NCBI RefSeq assembly: GCF_024763615.1 | Contig: NC_077222.1 | Span: 21,700,001 to 21,764,000, forward strand | From: Phlebotomus papatasi | Lineage: Eukaryota > Arthropoda > Insecta > Diptera > Psychodidae | DNA: 64,000 nt | Reading direction: 5' to 3' | Shown here: positions 1 to 11,027 of the stretch, piece by piece | Position numbering within the stretch: the first letter of the stretch is position 1 | Layout of the letters: each line of letters opens with the position of its first letter | Translations under genes and position numbers: made by a program | Notes under the pieces: model-generated | Told to the model about the DNA's origin: nothing | The model's database searches: none | What the model saw: the letters and a program-made list of their open reading frames with translations, nothing else

Positions 1-1269
1 GTATATATTCGGATCACGATGAATGGCATAAACCGGAATGAGTAGATACAGACCCTTCTTCATCATATGCAGGCTATCGCGAACTGGGTAATTATAATGC
101 AGTTGCCAGTCCCAGTAGTTAAAAACTGGGTACTTCCTTAGTGTTTCTGTGTAATGAAACATTCTTGCGTGATTATTTCAACAAATCAATATTAATATGC
201 GTATACCTTTAAGTATCCTATCTAGATATTTAAGTTCCCTGCAAGCTTCGTAAGTTAGTCTGCCGTAGTCCTTCAGTATCTGATGAATTTCTCTTCTAGA
301 TCTGTTTTGAACGTTTTGACTAAGGGCTAATTCATAGAGAGCAAAATTCATGACAAAAGTACTAATCGTCAGACCTGAACTAAATAAGTCCATAGTTAAT
401 TCAGAAATATCAAGCAACGCTGAGCTATCCAATTGAGCTTTGTTATTCTCAATCTGATGCATACTCTTGAGTTGCATCACAAGGGACAAATCATCTCTTT
501 TCTTCGATCTTTTCTTAGGCTTCCTGTTAATTGCATTCTCAAAAAGCTCACCTAAATTATCCAGGTCGTCTACGTTAATTCTTATCCTCAGCTTTGAAGC
601 AAGGCTTGGAAATAAAGTAACAAACCAAAAGCGAAGAGTTTCTTTTGATCTGATGTTAAGCGATTTATTCGGCAGATGATATAGCTCAGTCTTTATGTCT
701 TTATGGCTATTGCCTTTTGCTCCGAAAATATAGTTTCCTAAGACATCTGTTATGAATTCGAATAGGATGCCTTTTATCTCAACATCTTGACCGAGTAGAG
801 GTGTCAAGTGTGTATCAAGCCTTTTATGTACAGAAGTTGGATCTGGAAACGTTGTTTTCAACTTTTCCCAGGTAAACATAGGAGACACTTTTGACTTTTG
901 GTTCCTGCACTGTCCTGGTGCAGTAAATGCGTAATTCAATCTACGGTTACTACCGTTTGGATCTTTAAAGTACTGGTTATCTTTAGTCAAGATATTCCTA
1001 ATTAGATCAAGATCTGTAGGGACAATGAGAGGTTTTGTGAAGAAATAAACACCTCCGAATATATCCTTGCCCTTTAAGTCGTTGTAGGCTTCCTCTAGAA
1101 ACATTGCCAAATGCCTCGTTGATCCAATACCCCAAAGATTTCCAAGTGGAAAGGTCGGTCGTATAAAGGGAACCTTCCTCTTCAACCAGTAGTCGTACAT
1201 TCTCTTGATAAATATATACGCAATAACAATTAAAATCACAAAACAACCAAAATACCAATTCAGCTTCAT
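1..1269 (-). CDS. P1: divergent CYP6-type P450, truncated by window edge
   Basis: Exon 1 is 207-1269, the intron is 147-206 (GT-AG) and exon 2 starts at 146 and runs off the left edge. The start at 1269 (MKLNWYF) places a hydrophobic anchor immediately after Met, as in the paralogues; an upstream in-frame ATG at 1320 is less likely. The frame stays open and continues across the splice into an ETLRKYP K-helix, but the protein is highly diverged. The C-helix Trp of WxxxR is gone, and the region usually reading NERDDPLSGHLF is replaced. The I-helix AGxET aligns with SGLTI, so both the acidic residue and the threonine of the oxygen-activation pair are lost. The haem motif lies outside the window. 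This may be a P450 without normal monooxygenase activity, or a pseudogene that has kept its frame. Confidence 0.75.
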
Positions 1270-1360
1270 CTTCAGATTGATCAACTGTGAGACTATTGAA
1301 CGGCAAACACTGAAGTACACGACAACTTCACAAGTACTGTAGGACCTACAGCGAAGTCAA

Positions 1361-1367
1361 TTTTATA
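1361..1367 (-). promoter_or_regulatory. TATA box of P1
   Basis: TATAAAA on the minus strand, 92 nt upstream of the chosen start codon, the spacing seen at the other array members. Confidence 0.5.
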
Positions 1368-1634
1368 GATGAAATATTTCAAAAACAGAACATTTGGCAG
1401 TATTGGTAAAATTTTGTATTTCGATTTTGGCTAGCGACCGATAAAAAAAAACGTAAGCAAAAGATATTTCAGAGAGATATTTCAAGTAATCATGATGAGG
1501 TATATTTTTTGTACATAAAACAAAAACACAAATACGGGAGTCATTGATAAGATTTGGTACTATATAAAGTTTGAAAAGTAATTTAAGATACGAAATATAA
1601 GAATGTATTAAAAGTCTTATACACGGGTGTCACT

Positions 1635-3215
1635 CTAAAGCCTTTCTAATTTCAACCACATTCCACTCGCTGGGGTCACGAATGCAAATCTCGAATTTAA
1701 GGACATAGGGATAGGTGTCTTTTGAGTTACGTTAACTCTGTACTTGTTGATGATTGTTGCCAAGCCAACCCTTGTCTGCATCAATCCAAATCGCATACCA
1801 ATGCAATTCCTGGGACCTTCTCCAAATGGAAGCCAAGCATAGGGGTGTCGGTTCTTGATGTTCTCTTCGGTGAAACGATCCGGATCAAATCTCTCAGGAT
1901 TCGGATAGATTTCTGGGTCTCGCTGAATTGCGTAGACAGGTACGATAACTGACATTCCTTTCTTCAAGACATGATTGGTTCCAGGGACTTGGTAATCATT
2001 GGTTGCCACTCTGAGGAGGTTATCAACAATCGGGTACTTTCGCAATGTTTCTAGAGAAATGGAAGTAAAGTGAAAGGATTAGGTAACACTTCAATAAGTA
2101 AATGTTTAATGATTTTCTCTACCTTTGATAACCCTTTCAAGATACTTAAGTTCCATGCAAGCATCATAAGTGAATTCACCCCCATGCCTCTCCAACACAG
2201 AACTGATCTCCTCCCTCACATGATCTTGAATATCCTGATTAAGAGCTAATTCGTAGAGAGCAAAAGTCATTGTAGATGAAGATGTTTCAAATCCAGCAAT
2301 AAAGAATAGAAAAGTTTGAGCAGCTAGTTCTTCAAAGGTTATTTGTCCTAGATTCACATTGTCTCCTTCCAGCTTTCCGGTATTCTTTAGTTGGATCATA
2401 AGAGATAGGAAATCATTCCTCTTCACATTATTCTTTTCTCTGTAGTCAATGGTATCTCTTAGAAGTTTCATGAAGAACTTTGCAACGTCCCTGTCTGTTA
2501 TTTCCATTCGAAGTGTCTTTGAAATTTTGGGAAACGTTAGAAGGAAAAATTGCTTTGCTACGCGAAGACCTTTAAAATCAAAAAGTTTCTTCCCGACTTG
2601 ACCAAATTCTGTATCAGGTTCCTTCAAACTGTTACATTCGATTCCAAAGGCACAACTTCCAATAACATCCGTTGTGAAACGTGCTAGGAATTCTTTCATT
2701 TCAATTTGTTCTTGTTTTGCTGCAAAGGGTTCCAGTACTTTTTCAAATTCCTTTGCCACTGCTATTATCGTACTATGCATCATCTTCATTTTTCCGGATG
2801 TGAATGTAGGGCTTAACTTTGCTCTCATGATCTTCCACTTTTGACCGTAGAGTGAAAAGAGGTGTCCAGATAGGGGATCATCCCGTTCATTAATATAGAC
2901 TCCTCTGTCATGGAAGTACTGGAAGTCTTTCACCAAAATATTTCTGAGAAAATCCAAGTCCAGTGCAATTGCAGTTGGATTTGTTAGAAAAAATAATCCT
3001 CCAAACACTTCTTTTCCCTTCAATTCTCTATAAATGTCTTGCAATTTTTCACTGATATGCATAGACGAGCCCACACCCCCAAGATTTCCTATCAAAAATT
3101 TCGGTTTAACATAGGGAATTCCACGATCTGCCCAATATCTGTACTGCTTTTTAGCATAAAAATAACCAACTATTACAAAAGTCACAACACACAACAACAG
3201 CATCGTTGAATCCAT
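1635..3215 (-). CDS. P2: CYP6-type cytochrome P450
   Basis: Exons are 2123-3215 and 1635-2050, with a 72-bp GT-AG intron; the product is 502 aa. The start at MDSTML is chosen because its anchor begins at residue 4 and total length then equals the paralogues; MGYKFAK seven codons upstream (3236) is in frame. Visible motifs are an N-terminal membrane anchor, a proline-rich hinge (IPYVKP), the C-helix WKIMR, the I-helix AGFET, the K-helix ETLR split by the intron, FDPDRF and the haem motif FGEGPRNCIG. Family knowledge makes it a microsomal NADPH-P450 reductase-dependent monooxygenase on the ER; the substrate is unknown. It is the closest paralogue of P3, of which it is a tandem copy. Confidence 0.95.
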
Positions 3216-3300
3216 TTTTGCGAACTTGTATCCCAAACGTACGAAGTGTTCAAGGCTGGGACTGACAGGAAAATACTACAACTCTTCCTAAAAATCTATG

Positions 3301-3307
3301 GTTTATA
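3301..3307 (-). promoter_or_regulatory. TATA box of P2
   Basis: TATAAAC, 86 nt upstream of the ATG. A TCAGTC initiator-like sequence (near 3262-3267, minus strand) follows about 35 nt downstream. Confidence 0.55.
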
Positions 3308-3672
3308 TGCTGGTTGGATCACACAAACTCTACCACAATTGGTGGAGAGAAATAGAAAAACACACATATAGCACATGTATGTTGTATTTATTCTTTATTC
3401 ACAATAAAGTAAATGCTTTATAATGGCACAAACACATGCGTACAATATTGTGATATTTTTAGCTTTAGAATTTACATCAAATTTTTCAAATAAAATTTTA
3501 ACAAATAATGCTAATTTTTAACGATTTCGAATTTGGTTACGCTCTTGCAATTTCTATCAATAAACCTACTTCAAAACGATGGATCATATCGGACTAAGGC
3601 CCGAAATCAAGATAGACATTTTGCAAAGATAAAACAGAAATTGATTGGTTAACAATCATCTCTTCAAAAGTT
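3308..3672. other. Intergenic, homologous to 6025-6395
   Basis: AT-rich spacer with no credible ORF. It aligns with the spacer between P3 and P4 and is part of the tandem duplicate. Confidence 0.6.
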
Positions 3673-4084
3673 CCTTGAATTTTTTCCAATTTCAACACCA
3701 GTCAACCTTTATGATACGTTTTTACCAGGATCGTAGAGTATAGGATCCAGTTTCCTTTCAGATGTTCTAACTCGGTATTTTGAAAGCGAACTTGCCAATC
3801 CAAATGCTTGCATTATGCCGAAACGCATTCCGGTGCAATTCTTAGGACCCTCACAAAAAAGGAATCCAGGCAAGTGGACGACGATTTATGATATCTTCCT
3901 TAGTAAACCTGTCTGGATCAAACTTTTTGGGATCGGGATAGTATTCGGGATTACGATGAATAGAAAAGACAGGAATTGTGATAAGGGACTCCTTCTCGAT
4001 AACCTGCTTAGTACCGCAGGTACATGATAGTCTTGTAAGCAAATTCGATTAAGGTTGTCGGCAATAGGATGTTTTCTCAAAGTC
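3673..4084 (-). pseudogene. Orphan P450 second exon (truncated, frameshifted copy of P4 exon 2)
   Basis: Minus-strand translation begins TLRKHPIADNL at the exact point where homology to P4 exon 2 begins. It continues through IPVFSIHRNPEYYPDP and FDPDRFTKEDI in two different frames. One frameshift lies near 4015-4022, and a second (an extra T in the PF codon region near 3855) destroys the FGEGPR haem motif. The C-terminal part is decayed and lacks the GGMWLK end. There is no splice acceptor and no exon 1 next to it; the sequence instead joins material like P1's promoter. It is best read as a duplication-junction relic, not a gene. Confidence 0.85.
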
Positions 4085-4351
4085 AAGTCAATTTGATAGA
4101 AGAAGTACTTCAAAAAACAGAACAAATCATTTGGCAGTTTTACATTTTTGTATTTCGATTTTGGCTAGCGACCGATGAAGAAACCGTAAGAAAAAGACAT
4201 TCCAAGTAATCATGATAAAGCATATTTTCTGTATATACAACAAAAAGACAAATGTAGTAGTTTTAGATAAAGTTTGGTGCTATCTAAAATCTAAAGAAGT
4301 TAAGATACGGGGCATAAGAATGTGTTGGAATCCTTGTAGATGAATGTCACT

Positions 4352-5932
4352 CTAAATCTTTTCCATTTTCAACCACATTCCACCCTCTGGGGACAGAAAT
4401 GCAAATTTGGGGGAAAAGGACATAGGGATAGGTGTCTTTTGAGTTACGTTGATTCTGTACTTGTTGATGATTGTAGCCAATCCAACCCTTGTTTGCATCA
4501 AGCCGAAACGCATTCCAACGCAAACTCTAGGACCCTCTCCGAAAGGAAGCCAAGCATAGGGGTGTCGGTTCTTGATGTTCTCTTCGGTGAAACGATCTGG
4601 ATCAAATATCTCAGGATTTGGATAGATTTCTGGGTCTCGCTGAATAGCGTAGACAGGTACGATAACTGACATTCCTTTCTTCAAGACGTGATTGGTTCCA
4701 GGGACTTGGTAATCATTAGTTGCCACTCTGAAGAGGTTATCAACGATCGGGTATTTTCGCAATGTTTCTAAAGAAATGGAAGTAAAGTGAAAGGATTAGG
4801 TAACACTTCAATAAGTAAATGTTTAATGATTTTCTCTACCTTGGATAACCCTTTCAAGATATTTGAGTTCCATGCAAGCATCATAAGTGAATTCACCCCC
4901 ATGCCTCTCCAACACAGAATTGATCTCCTCCCTCACATGATCTTGAATATCCTGATTAAGTGCCAGTTCGTAAAGAGAAAATGCCATTGTGGATGAAGAC
5001 GTTTCAAATCCAGCTACGAAAAACACAAAGGTTTGAGCAGCTAGTTCTTCAAAGGTTATTTTTCCCAGATCCACATTGTCTCCTTCCAGCTTTCCGGTAT
5101 TTTTAAGTTGAATCATAAGGGATAGGAAATCATTTCTCTTCACATTATTCTTTTCTCTGTAGTCAATTGTATCTCTTAGAAGTTTCATGAAGAAATGTGT
5201 TACATCTCTGTCTGTTATTTCCATTCGAAGTGCTTTTGCTATTTTAGGAAAGATCTGAAGGAAAAATTGCTTAGCGAGGCCAAGACCAGTAAATTCAAAT
5301 ACTTTCTTCCCAACTCGACGAAATTCTGTATCAGGTTCCTTCAAACTGTTACATTCGATTCCAAAGGCACAACTTCCAATAACATCAGTTGTGAAACGTG
5401 CAAGGAATTCTTTCATTTCAATTTGTTCTTGTTTTGCTGCAAAGGGTTCCAGTACTTTTTCAAATTCCTTTGCCACTGCAATGATTGTACTATGCATCAT
5501 TTTCATTTTTCCAGATGTGAATGTTGGGCTCAATTTTGCCCTCATGATCTTCCACTTTTGACCGTAGAGTGAAAAGAGGTGTCCAGATAGGGGATCATCC
5601 CGTTCGTTAATATAGACTCCTCTGTCATGGAAGTACTGGAAGTCTTTCACCAAAATATTTCTGAGAAAATCTAAGTCCAGTGCAATTGAAGTTGGATCTG
5701 TTAGGAAAAATAATCCTCCAAACACTTCTTTTCCCTTGAGTTCTCTGTAAATGTCTTGCAATTTTTCACTGATATGCTTAGATGAGCCCACACCCCCAAG
5801 ATTTCCTATCAAAAATTTCGGTTTAACATAGGGAATTCCACGATCTGCCCAATAACTGTACTGCTTTTTAGCATAAAAGTAACCAACTATTACAAAAGTC
5901 ACAACACACAACAATAGTATCGTTAAATCCAT
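4352..5932 (-). CDS. P3: CYP6-type cytochrome P450, tandem paralogue of P2
   Basis: Exons are 4840-5932 and 4352-4767, with a 72-bp intron; the product is 502 aa. The start MDLTILLL matches that of P2. Motifs are an anchor at residues 4-20, WKIMR, AGFET, ETLR across the splice, FDPDRF and FGEGPRVCVG. Differences from P2 cluster in the region after NSLKEPDTEF (helix F/G surroundings, e.g. FTGLGLAKQFFLQIF against FKGLRVAKQFFLLTF). In P450s this region contributes substrate-recognition sites, so the two copies may differ in substrate range (inference). The role is otherwise that of a microsomal monooxygenase. Confidence 0.95.
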
Positions 5933-6016
5933 TTTTGGGAACTTGTATCCCAAACGTACGAAGTGTTCAAGGCTGGGACTGACAGGGAAATACTACAATT
6001 CTTCATAAAAATCTGT

Positions 6017-6024
6017 GTTATATA
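6017..6024 (-). promoter_or_regulatory. TATA box of P3
   Basis: TATATAAC, 85 nt upstream of the ATG. It is followed by the same TCAGTC initiator-like block as P2. Confidence 0.5.
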
Positions 6025-6395
6025 TGCTTGCTGGTTGTTGGATCACACAAACTCTACCACACGAAATACAAAGGTACACATAAAGCTCAAGTATATAGTA
6101 TTTATTCTTTTCATACACAAAAATAAATGTTTCATAATGGCACAAACACATGAGTTTTATACAAAAACTGATTCCAATATAGTGATATTTTTAGCTTTCG
6201 TATTTATATCAAATTTTTGAGATAAAAATTTGGCAAATAATGCTGATTCTCAACAATTTTGTATTTGGTTACACTGTCATGATCTCAATCAATTAATCTG
6301 GATCACACCAGACGATATTCAGCAATCAAGACAGACATTTCGACAAGGTTCAATAGAAATTGATTGGTTAACAATCATCTCTTCAAAAGCCTTCT

Positions 6396-7963
6396 CTATA
6401 CTTTTTCCAATTTCAACCACATTCCTCCTTTGGGAGTCAATATGTTTTTACCAGGATCATAGAGCATAGGGTCTAGCGTCTTTTCAGATGTCCTAACTCG
6501 GTATTTTGAAAGCAAGCTTGCCAGTCCAACCCTTGTCTGCATCATGCCAAAACGCATTCCGATACAATTCCTAGGGCCCTCACCAAAAGGAATCCAGGCA
6601 AGTGGATGACGATTTTTGATACCTTCCTTAGTAAACCGATCTGGATCAAACTTCTCAGGATCGGGATAGTATTCGGGATCACGATGAATAGAGAAGACAG
6701 GAATTAATATAAAGGTCCCCTTCTCGATGATATGCTTAGTACCAGGAACAGGATAATCTTGACCACATATTCGAATAAGGCTTTCGGCAATAGGATGTTT
6801 TCTCAGAGTTTCTAAGAAAGAAGATGATAAATAGTATTTTCAAAAAGGATCCCTGCGAATAGCGACTTACCATTAATAATTTGATCAATATACTTCAATT
6901 CCATACAAGCTTCGTAAGTGTATTCTCCGTTGTATTGTTCAAGGACCTTATGAACTTCTTCTCTGGCTCGATCCTGAATGTCCTGGTTTCGAGCCAATTC
7001 GTACAATGCAAATGTCATTGTAGATGAAGATGTCTCAAAGCCTCCAGCAAAGAAGACAAAAGTTTGTGCAGCAAGTTCCTCAAACGTAATCTTTCCTAAT
7101 TCTGTATCATCACCATCAAGCTTTCCCGTATTCATAATTTGTATTAAGAGTGAGAGGAAATCATTCCTTTTGATGTTGTTCTTCTCCCTATACTCTGTAG
7201 TTTCCCGCAGAAGTCTCATGAAGAATTCAGAAACTTCAGGCTTATTCAATTTCATCCTTAGTATTTGAGCAATATCCGGAAACATGGACATAAAGAACAT
7301 ACGAAGAAACTCAATAGGACTAAATTCAAAAACTCTCTTTCCGATCCTTAGAAACTCCGTATCAGGATTCTTCAAGCTGTTGCATTCAACTCCGAAAGCA
7401 CAGTTTCCAATAATATCTGTGGTGAACCGTGAAAGGATGTCCTTTATTTCAATTACTTCATTCTTTTGAGCTGCAGGTTCTAGATAGTCCTGGAATTCCT
7501 TAGCAACTGCAACAATCACGCTATGCATCATCTTCATCTTTCCAGAAGTGAATGTAGGGCTTAACTTGCTCCTTAAGTTCCTCCATTTCTGGCCAGATAA
7601 CGCTAACATGTTAGCGGACAAGGGATCATCTCTTTCATTGCAGTAAATTCCACGATCATGGAAATATTGAAAGTCCTTGATGAAAACATTTTTCAAGAAA
7701 TCTAAATCAATTCCAATAACAACAGGTCGGACGAAGAAGTGAACTCCTCCAAAAGGTCCTTTGCCTTTGAGTTCATTATAAGCAACATAGATGATTGTTG
7801 CAAAATGCTTTTCACCTCCCATACCCTTCAGAACCCCAAAAGGAAAAGTCGGTTTCACATATGGAATACCCCTCTCTTCCCAGTATCTATACTTGTTCCT
7901 CACATAAAAGTATCCTGCTACTAGCAGGGACACAAGAGTCACCAAAATTAAATTCAAGAACAT
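6396..7963 (-). CDS. P4: CYP6-type cytochrome P450
   Basis: Exon 1 is 6871-7963, the intron is 6812-6870 (59 bp, GT-AG) and exon 2 is 6396-6811; the product is 502 aa. Exon 2 has no early ATG but is fully open: ETLRKHPIAESLIRIC, then IPVFSIHRDPEYYPDP, FDPDRF, the haem motif FGEGPRNCIG, and the end KGGMWLKLEKV-stop. Exon 1 has an anchor (MFLNLILVTLVSLLVAGYF), hinge IPYVKPTFPFG, WRNLR, and GGFET in the I-helix (Gly in the first position, still within the family consensus). Loop VECNSLKNPDTEF is typical of the array. Its exon 2 is the parent of the pseudo-exon at 3673-4084. Confidence 0.93.
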
Positions 7964-8060
7964 TGCAAATGGTTCGGGAAATAAAATTAATTTTTTCTAC
8001 GCGGTGCCATCTGTTTCACGGTCACACCGAACTGTTTTAAAAAACACATGTGATAGACGA

Positions 8061-8066
8061 TTTATA
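8061..8066 (-). promoter_or_regulatory. TATA box of P4
   Basis: TATAAA, 98 nt upstream of the ATG. A CGTGAA block follows about 45 nt downstream, as in P5-P13. Confidence 0.5.
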
Positions 8067-8364
8067 CGGAAAAGTTACGACAAGTCACATGTTTATGTGG
8101 GTGTGCTCTTGCCCGTATTACACAGACGTTGCATGATGATGTTGATGTATGATACTCGCTTCCACACCTACGATTATCAACTCCAATGGTATCAGTGTAC
8201 CAATACTAAACGATGCTGAAATACGCAGTATGATAATTATTTTTATTTTTTGATAAAATTTTTTAATCAAGTGATTCAGCAATTTTCCACAATGATAACT
8301 GGACAATTTAAAACCGATTTGTCCACATTTTAATTTGGTGTGGTACGGAAATAACTTCAACGTA
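8067..8364. other. Intergenic spacer P4-P5
   Basis: Holds the upstream flank of P4 and the 3' flank of P5. AT-rich; no convincing gene or repeat seen. Confidence 0.5.
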
Positions 8365-9960
8365 CTATGAGGCCTTCTCCAACTTCAACCACATTCCACC
8401 CTTAGGTGACATAACAGTACTCGCAGGATCCAAAACAGGGGGTATAGCGGTTTTAGAAGATGTCCTAACTCGGTATTTAGAAAGCAGATTGGCCAGTCCA
8501 ACCCTAGTCTGCATCATGCCAAACCTCATCCCGACACAAATCCTCGGACCCTCACCGAACGGGAGCCAAGCATAGGGGTGTCGGTTTTTGATGTTCTCTT
8601 CGGTGAAACGATCCGGATCAAACTTCTTAGGGTCTGGGTAGATTTCTGGATCATGATGAATGCCATAAACAGGAATTGATGTTAATGTTCCTTTCTCGAT
8701 TACATGTTTCGTTCCCGGAACTTGATAATCTTGTACGCAACTCCTTACAAGAGTGTCTACAATGGGATGTTTTCTCAATGTTTCTGTTAAAAAAAAAGTT
8801 TTTCAGGTCAATTTTAATCTTCTAATCTTTTTAATTTTAATCTTCTAATATTAAAAGTCTCACTCACCGTTAATGATTTGATCGATATATTTCATCTCCA
8901 TACAAGCTTCGTAAGAGTATTCACCGTTGTATTTCTTTAAAATATTGTTCACTTCTTCTCTGGCCCTGTCCTGAATATCCTGATGCTGAGCTAGTTCATA
9001 GAGAGCAAATGTCATAGTCGATGAAGAGGTTTCATAGCCCGCAATAAAAAACAAAAACGTTTGTGCAGCCAATTCTTCGAAAGTCATTTTTCCTAAATCC
9101 GTATCATCACCCTCGAGTTTTCCGGTATTTTTGATTTGAAGTAAAAGTGAGAGGAAATCATTCCTCTTGATATTATTCTTCTCCCTATACTCTGTAGTTT
9201 CTCTTAGAAGTCTCATGAAAAATTCTGAAACATCGGGTTTTGTTATTTTCATTTTCAACAATCTTCCTAAATTTTGGAAGACAGCCAGGAAGAAGATACG
9301 TGTAAATTCTAATCCTGTGAACTCAAACACTTGCTTCCCAATCCTTCGGAATTCCGTATCAGGATCTTTCAAACTATTACACTCAATACCAAAAGCACAG
9401 TTCCCAATAACATCCGTGGTGAATCGGGCGAGAATATCCTTAATTTCAACTTCTTGATTCTTTTGAGCTATTGGTTCCAAGTAATCCTGAAACTCCTTAG
9501 CAACAGCAATGATCGTCCTATGCATCATCTTCATCTTCCCGGATGTAAAAGTTGGACTAAGTTTATTCCTCAAATTTCTCCATCTTTGTCCAGCTAGAGC
9601 AAAGAGATGCCCAGAGAGAGGATCATCTTTCTCATTGGAGTAAATTCCACGATCATGGAAATACTGAAAGTCTTTCACTAAAATATTTTTTAGAAAATCC
9701 AAATCGGTCGCTAGAACAACAGGTTGGGTGAAGAAGTAAATTCCTCCAAATACGTCTTTTCCTTTCAGTTCCTTGTAGGCTTCAGTAAAGATTTCACTGG
9801 TGTGCCTGGTAGTTCCCATTCCTTTAAGGAGTCCATACGGGAATATTGGTTTCACAAAGGGCACTTCTTTCTTTTCCCAATACTGGAACTTATGCTTCAC
9901 GTACCAATATCCTGCTACTAGCAAAGTTACTATTGTTACAAGTATCAAATTCCAATCCAT
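8365..9960 (-). CDS. P5: CYP6-type cytochrome P450
   Basis: Exon 1 is 8868-9960 and exon 2 is 8365-8783, with an 84-bp intron; the product is 503 aa, one residue longer than most because it ends LEKAS. The start at MDWNLILVTIV is chosen over an ATG nine codons upstream (9987), to match P6, P8, P9 and P13. Motifs are an anchor at residues 4-20, hinge VPFVKPIFPYG, WRNLR at about 127-131, AGYET near 307-311, ETLR 365-368, FDPDRF and FGEGPRICVG with the haem Cys at about 447. It is closest to P6 and P9. It is expected in the ER membrane with the active site on the cytosolic face. Confidence 0.95.
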
Positions 9961-10052
9961 TTTGATTTTTTTAGTGATCAAAATCAAACTACAAGAACCC
10001 TTTCGACTTCACGGTAGCTCTTGGAATAATTTTCAAATGACGAACTACCTAG

Positions 10053-10060
10053 TTTATATA
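10053..10060 (-). promoter_or_regulatory. TATA box of P5
   Basis: TATATAAA, 93 nt upstream of the ATG, with ACCGTGAAGT about 48 nt downstream of it. Confidence 0.55.
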
Positions 10061-10754
10061 CCTGGTGGAAATTTTACTCTGTATTGGTAATATTATTACA
10101 ATATATCACATATCTATATCCAGATAGCACCGCATTGAAATCTTTTCATTTTGAGATAAAAGTATTAAATTGTGATGTATATGTTATTAGGAACCAGTCA
10201 TTTGAATCTTGTACATTCGATTTTGGGTATTTGTATTGTGTTTTTATCATGTTGCCTCATGAATAACTTTAAAAGCATTGCATTATGAAAAAAATGTTAA
10301 TATTTTTTACACGATCTTTTAAGAGTGTGTGATATACATAGTTTGAAATACCGTTTTTGAACTTGAAAATAATAATATTCTCTCCGACAATCACCAAAAA
10401 TTTTCCTATAAATTTAATACATATATTTTTTTTATATAAAGGGTATGAGAAATTTTACGTTTTTGCGGGTAATTTTTTACCTTGTATGTTTTTCGTGGTT
10501 GTATAGAATACGAAACATAGTATATACTACACGATCGATTTTCATTGATAACTTGGCCCATACCAACAGAACAAAGGTACTCAGATATACATAAACAAAG
10601 ATAAACAAACAGGACTGTTTTTAAATTTTTTAATCAAGTGATTCTGCAAAATTTTCAAAAATACCTTAATACTTTAAGATCAATCTCATGACAAATATGT
10701 AGACTTATAAATATATTTTCAAATTTAGGTTATATTTGTCTTTTTTATTTTTAA
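10061..10754. other. Intergenic spacer; contains left edge of the 9-kb duplication
   Basis: From about 10284 the sequence matches 19456 onward nearly base for base (block TTTTTACACGATCTTTTAAG). No gene is visible. The left part (10061-10283) is unique. Confidence 0.6.
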
Positions 10755-11019
10755 TGGCTCCGGCACACCTTTTAGATCAGGAAAATTTCATGAAGCCGCA
10801 ATTCGGATCCTTTTCTTTCTCACATGCTTTGCATATGTCTATCTCATTCTCTCTCACTCTTCTTCTTCTTCTTTTAAACATCACTCCAAATTCAATTTGG
10901 CTCAATCGAATTTGCTGTGCGAAAGAATGAGATAGTAATATGCAAAACATTTGAGAAAGAAAGGGTTTCGAATTTCGACTTCATGAAATTTTGCTGATCT
11001 AAAAGGTGTGCCCGAGCCA
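10755..11019. mobile_element. PIF/Harbinger-like MITE in the 3' UTR of P6
   Basis: A 265-bp fold-back with termini TGGCTCCGGCACACCTTTTA and its near-perfect inverse. It is flanked by TAA on both sides (10752-10754 and 11020-11022). The orthologous position in unit 2 (near 19924) reads through with a single TAA, so the insertion and its 3-bp target duplication are directly proven. TAA/TTA target duplications are typical of PIF/Harbinger elements. It ends 8 nt before the stop codon of P6, so it is probably transcribed. Confidence 0.8.
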
Positions 11020-11027
11020 TAAACACA

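Larger units (their letters stand above)
1368..6811. repeat. Tandem segmental duplication (two ~2.7-kb units: P2 and P3)
   Basis: Unit 1 runs from about 1368 to 4090 and unit 2 from about 4095 to 6811. They share the 3' flank (block containing ATTTCGATTTTGGCTAGCGA at about 1419 and 4157), the whole P450 gene, and the 5' flank (TTGGATCACACAAACTCTAC at about 3315 and 6039). The left end of the unit lies in P1's promoter region, and the right end lies in the intron/exon-2 boundary of P4, so unit 1 ends with a partial copy of P4 exon 2. Confidence 0.85.

Noticed and set aside
467..679. Plus-strand ORF of 70 codons inside P1
   Set aside because: It lies antisense to a P450 exon whose frame, splice sites and homology are clear; a shadow frame.
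7284..7924. Plus-strand ORFs antisense to P4
   Set aside because: Similar antisense frames recur in every paralogue because the coding strand is conserved; no independent evidence.
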